From: Pseudomonadota bacterium | GTDB lineage: Bacteria > Myxococcota > Myxococcia > Myxococcales > Anaeromyxobacteraceae | Length of the DNA: 9,648 nt | NCBI GenBank assembly: GCA_023411405.1 | Contig: JAEYOU010000729.1 | Coordinates: 1-9,648 of the forward strand | Direction: 5' to 3' | Shown here: positions 4,253 to 9,648 of the stretch, one piece after another | How positions within the stretch are numbered: the first letter of the stretch is position 1 | Layout: each line of letters opens with the position of its first letter | The notes under the pieces: generated by a model | What the model saw: the letters and a program-made list of their open reading frames with translations, nothing else | Told to the model about the DNA's origin: nothing | Database searches by the model: none | Position numbers and translations under genes: made by a program

Positions 4253-7084
4253 CTACCAGACGTAGATGCTCGCCCACGGGAAGCTGCCCGCCGTGGCCGA
4301 GAAGTACGTGTAGCCGCCGACCTGCGTGAGCGGGAAGGGCCCCGCGCCGCAGCTCGCCGTCGGCGTCCCGCCGTTCACGCTGATCGTCCGGCCGGCGAAG
4401 TTGGAGCAGCCCCAGCCATTCACGCGCTGCGCAGTCCGGAAGCAGGCCGCGCCGGTGGTGTTGAAGTTGCCCGTGTTGTTCGAGAACGTGGTCGGGTTCG
4501 TGCACGGCGCCGGGTCGGCGGGCTCGAAGGTGGCGGTGACCTCGCCGCCGTTCGCCGTGCACGTGCCCGTCCCCGTGCACGTCCCACCCCACCCGGCGAA
4601 CCTCGATCCCGCCGCCGCCGTGGCCGTCAGGGTCAGGCTCTCGGAGCAACCCAGGATCGCTTCGCAGGTGGCGCCGCAGTCGATCTTGCCGTCGGAGGAG
4701 CGGACCGTCCCGGTGCCGGTGCCGAGCTTCCTCACGGGCACCCACCGCGCGCAAGGGTTCTGGTTGAAGTTGGCGGTCACCGACCGATCCGCGGTGATCG
4801 TGAGGAGGCAGCTCCCCGTCCCGGTGCAGGCGCCGCTCCAGCCCACGAACGTGGACCCCGTCGCGGCAGTGGCCGAGAGGGTCACGACCGTGCCCGGCGC
4901 GAGGGAGGTGCTGCAGCTCACCCCGCAATCGATGCCGCCCGGCCTGGAGGTGACCGTCCCCGCGCCCGTGCCGGAGCGCGTCACCGTGAGGGAGTACGAA
5001 GGGGCGAGCTCGAACGCCGCCTCCGCGGAGCGGGTCACCGACGTGAGGGTGCAGGTCGGGCTCGCGCCGGTGCAGCCGCCGCTCCAGCCGGCGAAGCGGG
5101 AGCCGGCCGAGGGCGTGGCGGTCAGCGTCAGGTTCGAGCTGCAGCCGTACGGAAACGAGCACGCGGGGGCCGACGCGGTGCAGGTCGTGCCGTCGCCCGA
5201 GGTGATCGTGCCGGTGCCCGCGCCGGACTTCGTGATCGCGGCGTAACCGCTCGGACACGTGTGGAACGCTGCGGTGACCGATCGCGCGGCCGTCATCGTG
5301 ACGATGCAGGTCGTGGCGGTGCCGGCGCAGGCACCGCTCCAGCCGCCGAAGGTCGACGCGGTGGTGGTCGCCGTCAGGGTCACGGTCGTGCCGGAGGCGA
5401 AGGTCGCGCTGCAGGTCGCGCCGCAGTGGATGCCGCCCGTGCTCGAGGTGACGGTGCCCGCGCCCGTGCCGCTCTTCGCCACCGTGAGCGCGTACGTCGT
5501 CGTCCCGCCGTGCGGGGTGGTCGCGCTCGTCTTGCTCGACGGCGGCGAGGCGACGGTGATGTCCACCGCCTCGACCAGGTAGTAGTAGGTCGTGTTCCCG
5601 GCGACGGTCGTGTCGGAGTACGCGGTGCCGGTCACGCCGGTCGCGATTCGGTTCGCGGCCGAGGGGGTCATGCCGGTGCCGTTCGTGCTGCGGAAGACGT
5701 CGTACGTCACGGCGCAGCCCGCGCCCGGCGACGGGACCGCGCTCCACCGGAGGTCCACGCGGTTGGCGGAGACCGCGGTGGCGGTGAAGTTGGTCGGGAT
5801 GTTGGGCGTGGCGCAGGAGAGGCCGCCGCCGCCCTCGAGCGGGAACTGCATCGGGGCGAGCAGCGCGTGCTTGCCGGGGGAGGGCAGGGTGGGCTCGTAC
5901 TGCGCGCCGAGGAGGCCGTAGTCGTCCTCGCCGTTGAGCGCCCAGTAGGTCCAGTGCAGGTTCGGCCGGGCCTCGATGTACTGAACGAGGCACTGGAACC
6001 ACTGGCCCTGGCTGCCGGGCGCGGTGCCGGTGTAGTCGCCGTTGTTCGCGCCGAACTCGCCCACGAGCACGGGCGCGATCCCGTCCCGGCTGATGTAGCC
6101 CCAGTACTTGTCCCAGACGGCCGCCAGGCTGTCGCAGGTCGTGGCGCTCGTGAACCACTTCTGCCGGAAGAGGTTCGGGCCGTAGTCGTGCGCCGAGTAG
6201 ACGAGGCGGTTCGGGACGCTCAGGACCACCGGGTGCGTCGCCACGCCCTGGAGGTTGCCGCCCCACCAGTCGCAGTCGCCGTCGTAGCACTCGGCCCCCT
6301 CGACGACGACGAGCAGGTCCGGGTTCTCGGCGAGGATGGCGTTGCCGATGCGCTCCGCGGCCTTGGGCCAGTTCCGGTCGCTCGTGACCGGGCAGCCGCC
6401 CGTGGCGGTGTCGCCGGTCCAGCAGGCGCCGGTCGGCGCGCCGGCCACGTTGAGGTGCGGCTCGTTCCGGAGGTCGACCCCGATGACGATCGGGTTGCCC
6501 TGGGGATCCCTGAAGTCCCGGTAGCGCCGGACGAGCGTGACCCAGTTCGCGATGAGCGTCTGCTCGGAGAACTCCGGCGTGTACCAGAGGCCGTTCTCCT
6601 GCGCGCTGTTCCCCGCCGTGGAGCGGTGGTTGTCGAGGAGGACGCGGATCCCGACGTCGCCGAGCGTCTGGATCACCCGGTCCATGATCGTGAGCGAGTC
6701 GAGCCCGATCACGTCGCGGTTCGTCGGGCCGGCGCCGTTGGACGCGCCGATGTTTGTGGGGTGGATGGGGAACGAGACCATGTCGTCCGAGAACGGCATC
6801 CGGACGACGTTGTAGCCGAGCGACTTGATCGTGCTCACGATGCTGTGCCAGTCCTGGCACCAGAGCCCGTGGATCACCTTGTCGGTGGTCTCGAACCCGT
6901 ACCAGTTGATGCCCGCGATCCGGACCACCTCGCCGTTCTCGTCGAGGATCTGGCTGCCGCTCGTGTGCCAGTAGCCGGCGCCCGCCGCTGCGGCGCGCGC
7001 TCCCGGACCGAAGGTGAGCGCCACGACGAGGAGCGTGAGCCGGAGCCCGCGACCGCCGCGGGCGGAACAGCGCGAGAGACGCAT
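4253..7084 (-). CDS. Secreted modular GH5 endo-beta-1,4-glucanase (cellulase)
   Basis: A 943-residue secreted enzyme predicted to hydrolyse internal beta-1,4-glucosidic bonds of cellulose or related glucans outside the cell. The signal peptide covers about 1-31 (cleavage near GARA). The GH5 domain spans about 38-395 and follows the Acidothermus E1 (GH5_1) pattern: 'GYWHTSGSQILD', 'RIAGINWYGFET', 'LGYNVVRMPFSDD'. Expected active-site residues are present: Arg95, His153, Asn207, acid/base Glu208 (DLRNEPH), His299 and Tyr301 (SAHDYG), nucleophile Glu343 (VGEFG) and Trp381. Then come a fibronectin III domain (425-523), four Cys-containing InlB-like repeats (530-607, 608-692, 696-773, 778-853) and an unassigned Cys/Trp-rich module (860-943). 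ATG 7084 is chosen because AGGAGG (7091-7096) is six bases upstream and the signal peptide begins there. It is divergent from the ZIP transporter gene across 258 bp. The catalytic call is very secure; exact substrate is not. Confidence 0.97.
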   Translation of the reverse strand: MRLSRCSARGGRGLRLTLLVVALTFGPGARAAAAGAGYWHTSGSQILDENGEVVRIAGINWYGFETTDKVIHGLWCQDWHSIVSTIKSLGYNVVRMPFSDDMVSFPIHPTNIGASNGAGPTNRDVIGLDSLTIMDRVIQTLGDVGIRVLLDNHRSTAGNSAQENGLWYTPEFSEQTLIANWVTLVRRYRDFRDPQGNPIVIGVDLRNEPHLNVAGAPTGACWTGDTATGGCPVTSDRNWPKAAERIGNAILAENPDLLVVVEGAECYDGDCDWWGGNLQGVATHPVVLSVPNRLVYSAHDYGPNLFRQKWFTSATTCDSLAAVWDKYWGYISRDGIAPVLVGEFGANNGDYTGTAPGSQGQWFQCLVQYIEARPNLHWTYWALNGEDDYGLLGAQYEPTLPSPGKHALLAPMQFPLEGGGGLSCATPNIPTNFTATAVSANRVDLRWSAVPSPGAGCAVTYDVFRSTNGTGMTPSAANRIATGVTGTAYSDTTVAGNTTYYYLVEAVDITVASPPSSKTSATTPHGGTTTYALTVAKSGTGAGTVTSSTGGIHCGATCSATFASGTTVTLTATTTASTFGGWSGACAGTATTCIVTMTAARSVTAAFHTCPSGYAAITKSGAGTGTITSGDGTTCTASAPACSFPYGCSSNLTLTATPSAGSRFAGWSGGCTGASPTCTLTSVTRSAEAAFELAPSYSLTVTRSGTGAGTVTSRPGGIDCGVSCSTSLAPGTVVTLSATAATGSTFVGWSGACTGTGSCLLTITADRSVTANFNQNPCARWVPVRKLGTGTGTVRSSDGKIDCGATCEAILGCSESLTLTATAAAGSRFAGWGGTCTGTGTCTANGGEVTATFEPADPAPCTNPTTFSNNTGNFNTTGAACFRTAQRVNGWGCSNFAGRTISVNGGTPTASCGAGPFPLTQVGGYTYFSATAGSFPWASIYVW
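4256..4507 (-). other. Unassigned C-terminal module of the cellulase
   Basis: Residues 860-943 form a separate domain after the last InlB-like repeat. They contain Cys861, Cys881, Cys893 and Cys912, the phrase 'GWGCSNFAGRTISVNG', and end in aromatic residues 'GSFPWASIYVW'. The position, disulfide potential and exposed Trp/Tyr residues suggest a cellulose- or polysaccharide-binding module. I cannot assign it to a numbered CBM family from memory. Confidence 0.6.
4526..5497 (-). repeat. Four InlB-like repeats in A-B-A-B order
   Basis: Within the cellulase, A-type repeats (530-607, 696-773) start with an 'SGTGAGTVTS' strand followed by 'GGI(H/D)CG' and two close cysteines. B-type repeats (608-692, 778-853) share 'GCS', 'LTLTAT' and 'AGSRFAGW'. 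A pairs with A, and B with B, better than neighbours pair with each other. This shows duplication of a two-repeat unit of about 166-170 residues (about 500 bp). All four keep the 'GW.G.C.G' core of the divergent InlB B-repeat family, with cysteines probably forming one disulfide per repeat. Confidence 0.8.
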
Positions 7085-7165
7085 GACGTGCCTCCTGAGG
7101 TTCGAGAGGGGCGGGCACGGCGCGGGGAGCTCTCGACACGGGACCCGCGGGGCTGCGCCGCCCAG

Positions 7166-7250
7166 GCGATTCCGGACGGAGGACGGTCCCACTTGCTAAC
7201 GCTTGGAGCAAGCACGAAGGTGCGCTGTCCGTGAATCGGCCCGGAATCGC
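7166..7250. promoter_or_regulatory. 10-bp inverted repeat in the divergent control region
   Basis: GCGATTCCGG (7166-7175) and CCGGAATCGC (7241-7250) are exact inverted copies 65 bp apart, in the 258-bp gap (7085-7342) between the - strand cellulase gene and the + strand ZIP gene. A smaller dyad CTTGCT-N9-AGCAAG (7192-7212) lies between them. The layout fits paired operator sites that could loop DNA and control both genes, but no clear -35/-10 pair is seen. Confidence 0.35.
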
Positions 7251-7291
7251 TCCCGTCCGTGGCGGGCCTGGGGCGGAACGGGCCGCGCACT

Positions 7292-7310
7292 GCAACCCCG
7301 TCCAGGTTGC
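7292..7310 (+). promoter_or_regulatory. Hairpin in the leader of the ZIP transporter gene
   Basis: GCAACC (7292-7297), a 7-base spacer CCGTCCA and GGTTGC (7305-7310), ending 32 bases before the ATG. A second small hairpin CCCG-TTTG-CGGG (7319-7330) follows, with GGAGGA (7313-7318) between them. The only Shine-Dalgarno-like site is thus about 24 bases from the ATG and flanked by stems. The stem-loop core is nearly the same as that of the tRNA terminator (1761-1778). No known metal riboswitch consensus was recognised. Confidence 0.3.
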
Positions 7311-7342
7311 CCGGAGGACCCGTTTGCGGGACGTACTGGGGC

Positions 7343-8137
7343 ATGGAACCTTCCCCGCCCTCGTCCGGCACCCTCTTCACGCTCGGCCTCCTCGGCAGCG
7401 TCGGCGCGAGCTTCGGAACCGCGCTGGGCGCGCTCCCGGTCCTCGCCGTCCGCCGGATCTCGGCGCGGGCGCAGGACGTGCTCCAGAGCGTCGCCGCCGG
7501 GATCATGCTGGCGGCGACCGTGTTCTCGCTCGTCCTCCCCGGCATCGCCGCGGCGGAGGCGCGGGTCGGCGCGGCGCTCCCCGCGACCCTGATCGTGACC
7601 GGCGGGATCGTTCTCGGGAGCCTCGCGGTCCACCTCGTCCACCGGCACGCCCCGCACGTGCACTTCCAGGGCGCGCCCGAGGGTCCGCCCTCCCGGCGTC
7701 TCGGGCAGATGTGGCTCTTCGTGGTGGCCATCACCCTCCACAACTTCCCCGAGGGCATGGCGGTGGGCGTGGGGTTCGGCGGCGGCGTCGCGAGCGGGAC
7801 CACGCTCGGGCTCGCCATCTTCATCCAGAACCTGCCCGAAGGGTTCCTGGTGGCGCTCGGGCTCGCGAGCGTGGGCTATCGGCGCGGACGGGCGGTGCTC
7901 GTCTCGTGCGCGACCGGACTCGTCGAGACGGTGGGCGGGCTCGTCGGCGCCTCCGCGGTGGCCGTGGCCGCGGCCGCGCTCCCCTGGACGATGGGGTTCG
8001 CCGCCGGGGCGATGCTCTTCGTCATCAGCCACGAGATCGTCCCGGAGACGCACCGGAACGGCTACGAGGTCGAGGCGACCTTTGGGCTCGTCGGCGGGTT
8101 CGCCCTGATGCTGCTCATGAACGCGGCGCTGGGGTGA
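7343..8137 (+). CDS. ZIP-family divalent metal transporter (GufA type)
   Basis: A 264-residue inner-membrane protein expected to move zinc or related divalent cations (Fe, Mn) into the cytoplasm. About eight hydrophobic segments are visible. TM4 carries HNFPEG (His133, Asn134, Glu137) and TM5 carries QNLPEG (Gln162, Asn163, Glu166); together these form the ZIP transport site. 'ISHEIVPETHR' (His230, Glu231, Glu235) supplies further metal ligands. The TM3-TM4 loop is His-rich (His97, His100, His102, His105, His107), as is usual in the family. The 'QN.PEG' form in TM5 and the overall length fit the GufA subgroup, named from Myxococcus, better than ZupT. ATG 7343 is preferred because TM1 begins about ten residues later. 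An upstream GTG (7259) would add an Arg/Pro-rich stretch unlike the family and has no ribosome site. The cellulase gene is divergent and the next gene is 203 bp away, so it is probably monocistronic. Confidence 0.96.
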   Translation: MEPSPPSSGTLFTLGLLGSVGASFGTALGALPVLAVRRISARAQDVLQSVAAGIMLAATVFSLVLPGIAAAEARVGAALPATLIVTGGIVLGSLAVHLVHRHAPHVHFQGAPEGPPSRRLGQMWLFVVAITLHNFPEGMAVGVGFGGGVASGTTLGLAIFIQNLPEGFLVALGLASVGYRRGRAVLVSCATGLVETVGGLVGASAVAVAAAALPWTMGFAAGAMLFVISHEIVPETHRNGYEVEATFGLVGGFALMLLMNAALG

Positions 8138-8200
8138 CGCACGGCGGCTGGCGTGGCCCAGGTCGCCGGCGGGGAGCGGTCCGACCCTGAGTGCGCGAGC

Positions 8201-8227
8201 ACCCGGAGGACCGGGTCGCCGGACCCG
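8201..8227 (+). promoter_or_regulatory. Mutually exclusive hairpins between ZIP and receiver genes
   Basis: ACCCGG-AGGA-CCGGGT (8201-8216) and CGGGTC-GCCG-GACCCG (8212-8227) share the segment 8212-8216, so only one can form at a time. They lie 63 bases after the ZIP stop codon and have no T-run. They may stabilise or weakly terminate the ZIP transcript, or may merely reflect high GC. No promoter for the receiver gene is recognisable in 8138-8340. Confidence 0.25.
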
Positions 8228-8340
8228 TTCGATCCCGTGCCGACGCAGGAGCCTGGACGGGACGGAACCTTGGCGCATGCGATGCACCCGACAGGCCCAG
8301 GCGCAGCGCGTGTGCAGACCGCTGTCCGAGTGAGGCTGAC

Positions 8341-8730
8341 ATGAAGGGCCGCACCGTCCTCATCGTGGATGACTCGCCCGTCTCCCGGAAGATCCTCCGG
8401 AGCTGCCTGCCGAAGGAGCCGGTGTGCGCGGTGCGCGAGGCGGGCGACGGCGAGGCGGCGCTCCAGCAGTTCACCGAGCAGCGCCCCGACGTCACGTTCC
8501 TCGACCTCACGATGCCGCGCATGGCCGGGCTCGACTGCCTCGCGGCGCTCAAGGCGCTCTCGAAGGAGGCGGTCGTGATCGTCGTCACGGCCGACGTCCA
8601 GCCGCGCTCCATCTCGCGCGCGCTGGAGCTCGGCGCGGCCGAGGTCCTGCGCAAGCCGCCGACCCGCGAGGCCGTGGCGCAGGTGCTGGCGCGCGTCGCC
8701 CCGGTGGCCGGAGGGTCGAATGCCGTCTGA
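8341..8730 (+). CDS. Stand-alone CheY-like response regulator receiver
   Basis: A 129-residue single-domain receiver with no output domain. It is complete: acidic pair Asp10-Asp11 in 'VLIVDDS', phosphoacceptor Asp55 in 'VTFLDLTMPRMAG', Thr83 and Ala84 in 'VVTAD', and Lys105 followed by Pro-Pro. It should accept phosphate from a histidine kinase and signal by protein contact, as CheY does; no kinase is encoded here. ATG 8341 is used because GAGG (8332-8335) is five bases upstream and the first beta strand starts four residues later. Upstream in-frame starts would add a Pro/Arg-rich, non-receiver extension. The stop overlaps the start of the CheC-like gene by 11 bases, so the two are translationally coupled. 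'DLTMPRMAGLDCLAAL' is typical of stand-alone receivers; the exact partner is unknown. Confidence 0.96.
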   Translation: MKGRTVLIVDDSPVSRKILRSCLPKEPVCAVREAGDGEAALQQFTEQRPDVTFLDLTMPRMAGLDCLAALKALSKEAVVIVVTADVQPRSISRALELGAAEVLRKPPTREAVAQVLARVAPVAGGSNAV

Positions 8731-9289
8731 GGGGGCCTCGCTCGCGGCGGAGCAGCTCGACGCGCTGCAGGAGCTGATGAACATCGCGTTCGGGCACGCG
8801 AGCGCGGAGCTCGCCCACGCGCTGGATCGCGGCGTGGGGCTCACGGTGCCCGCCGCGCAGGTCATGCCCGCGGTGCTACTCCGGTACTACGTCGGCGCGG
8901 AGCTGAAGGGAGAAGGGCGGGTCGCCATCCTGGAGCAGGCCTTCGCGGGCGAGCTCCAGGGGAGCGCCTTCCTCGTGCTCCCGGAGGCCGTCGGGGACGA
9001 GGAGCTTCGCCGGATCGGCGGCGTGCTGGTCCGGGCCTGCGTGGAGCGGCTGGCCGAGCTGCTGGGGGGCGCGGTGCGGTTCGAGGAGCCGCGCGTCGCG
9101 CGCGCGGAGCGAAGGGAGGCCGCGGCGCGCGCGGACGTCTTCCGGAAGGAGCTGCCGGCGCTCGTCCTCGGGACCGCGTTCCACCTCGAGGCACCCGCGG
9201 CGACCGGCCACCTCTTCCTGACCTGCAGCGCGGAGGCGATCCGGTGGCTGCAGGGCGCGCTGCCGCGGTTCCTCGCGCGTTACGCGTGA
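8720..9289 (+). CDS. CheC-type CheY-phosphate phosphatase, single active site
   Basis: A 189-residue soluble protein of the CheC/CheX/FliY class, which removes phosphate from CheY-like receivers. The first active site fits the family rule D-x3-E-x2-N-x22-P exactly: Asp14, Glu18, Asn21 and Pro44. At the pseudo-symmetric second site the matching positions are Glu94, Arg98, Gly101 and Pro124, so the catalytic Glu and Asn are lost and only one site should work. The core 'ELMNIAFGHASAELAHAL' is a typical CheC helix. The length is slightly below the roughly 200 residues usual for CheC. The start ATG 8720 lies inside the receiver gene (11-base overlap) with GGAGGG (8710-8715) four bases upstream. 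The receiver just before it is the obvious substrate. No CheD, CheA, CheW or flagellar genes are nearby, so the pathway need not be chemotaxis. CheX is an alternative call but normally forms a different dimer and motif spacing. Confidence 0.88.
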   Translation: MPSEGASLAAEQLDALQELMNIAFGHASAELAHALDRGVGLTVPAAQVMPAVLLRYYVGAELKGEGRVAILEQAFAGELQGSAFLVLPEAVGDEELRRIGGVLVRACVERLAELLGGAVRFEEPRVARAERREAAARADVFRKELPALVLGTAFHLEAPAATGHLFLTCSAEAIRWLQGALPRFLARYA

Positions 9290-9302
9290 CGCCGACCCCA
9301 GA

Positions 9303-9328
9303 GGTCCGCCGGGCGGACCGTGGTCCGC
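9303..9328 (+). terminator. Alternative GC hairpins after the CheC-like gene
   Basis: GGTCCGC (9303-9309), GCGGACC (9313-9319) and GGTCCGC (9322-9328) form two mutually exclusive 7-bp stems, with a CGG loop or a GT loop. They start 13 bases after the stop codon at 9289. No T-run follows, so termination by this structure alone is uncertain. Confidence 0.4.
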
Positions 9329-9522
9329 GGCGCGTGGTGCGTACGTGGCCAGGCGGTAGCTGACCGTGGCGCGTGCCAGGTGGCCCAGCGTGCGGTCGCG
9401 GAACGGAAGCGTGGGCGCGGCGCGATGTCGCTGGGGGCCCATCCTGGACTGCGAGCACGAACGACTGCCGATCGGGCGGGTCGCTCGCGCGCAAGGACTC
9501 GTTTCGTGGAGTCGAAGCGGGC
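9329..9522. other. Intergenic stretch with no supported gene
   Basis: The open frames here are Arg/Gly/Ala-rich and show no recognisable domain or ribosome site. I see no RNA gene or promoter. It separates the converging receiver/CheC unit and the right-edge - strand gene. Confidence 0.6.
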
Positions 9523-9648
9523 TCAGCTGCTCGCGCAGGAGACGCCGAACCTCACGCGCATGAGGTAGGTGCCGAGCGGGAAGATGGCTGTCTTGTCGCC
9601 GCCGCAGTACTTCACCAGCGCGTTGCGGTGGCGCTCGAGGAAGCTCAT
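9523..9648 (-). CDS. 3' end of an unidentified gene, cut by the window edge
   Basis: A - strand frame open to the right edge encodes 41 residues and ends in TGA (9523-9525). It contains 'FLERHRNALVKYCGGDKTA' and 'IFPLGTYLMRVRFGVSC', a compact segment with ordered hydrophobic residues that looks more protein-like than the shadow frames around it. The last three bases read ATG on this strand, which may be a start or an internal Met. The 'FP.GTY.MR' phrase faintly recalls the C-termini of proteins often annotated as transposases in myxobacteria, but I cannot place it. The coding call and identity are both tentative. Confidence 0.4.
   Translation of the reverse strand: MSFLERHRNALVKYCGGDKTAIFPLGTYLMRVRFGVSCASS

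Noticed and set aside
1674..7084. Cellulase/lipoprotein block as a genomic island inserted at tRNA-Glu
   Set aside because: No integrase, no repeated tRNA 3' end at the far side, and composition similar to the flanks; the terminator of the tRNA unit is intact.
4061..7234. Very long + strand open frame (1057 codons) opposite the cellulase gene
   Set aside because: Low-complexity Arg/Gly/Ala/Asp composition; the opposite strand encodes an unmistakable GH5 enzyme with all catalytic residues.
1881..7295. A single 1804-codon - strand frame, suggesting a giant fusion protein
   Set aside because: Only the last 718 codons are real. The first part is a shifted shadow of the cellulase gene, and the lipoprotein has its own signal peptide and strong ribosome site at 4037.
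7196..8287. Long - strand frame opposite the ZIP transporter
   Set aside because: It is His/Arg/Asp/Gly-rich without a fold, and mirrors the transporter, whose HNFPEG and QNLPEG motifs are decisive.
9320..9568. + strand frame of 82 codons after the CheC-like gene
   Set aside because: Arg/Ala-rich sequence, no ribosome site or domain, and it overlaps the more protein-like - strand tail at 9523-9648.

Overview
The window is GC-rich DNA with strong G/C bias at third codon positions. It most resembles a Myxococcota (delta-proteobacterial) chromosome, probably close to Anaeromyxobacter. Supporting signs are a partial GAF-like C-terminus of a kind I associate with that group, a lipoprotein with the Cys/Trp-rich repeats and DxNxxGxxDE-type motif common in myxobacterial surface proteins, a GufA-type ZIP transporter, and conserved hypothetical genes of myxobacterial flavour. 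No phage, CRISPR, toxin-antitoxin or complete insertion-sequence genes are visible, and the taxonomic placement is inference.

Left part (1-1790, all + strand): the 3' end of a gene with a GAF-like sensory C-terminus; a conserved hypothetical gene (436-981) that looks leaderless; a small secreted hypothetical protein (about 1066-1407); a 115-bp hairpin-rich intergenic element; then a tRNA-Gln(CTG) / tRNA-Glu(CTC) pair closed by a near-perfect intrinsic terminator.

Middle part (1881-7084, - strand): two secreted or surface proteins. The upstream one is a 943-residue modular GH5 endoglucanase, closely patterned on the Acidothermus E1 catalytic domain. It carries a fibronectin III domain, four Cys-containing InlB-like repeats arranged A-B-A-B, and an unassigned Cys/Trp-rich C-terminal module that may bind carbohydrate. 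The downstream one is a 718-residue lipoprotein with a cysteine-rich stalk, a MopE-like acidic motif and two tandem, internally homologous beta-propeller halves. A 215-bp gap holding a large GC hairpin and a perfect 13-bp dyad separates them, so they may be separately transcribed.

Right part (7085-9648): a 258-bp divergent control region with several dyads leads to a ZIP-family metal transporter (+). Then comes a two-gene unit: a stand-alone CheY-like receiver (8341-8730) overlapping a CheC-type phosphatase (8720-9289) that keeps only one of the two family active sites. Together they look like a compact phospho-switch: the receiver is phosphorylated by an unseen kinase and dephosphorylated by its partner. 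The window ends with a 3' fragment of an unidentified - strand gene (9523-9648).

Most of the window is ordinary chromosomal content. The points most worth following up are the receiver/CheC pair without chemotaxis neighbours, the double-propeller lipoprotein, the alternating duplicated repeats and unassigned C-terminal module of the cellulase, and the hairpin element before the tRNA genes.
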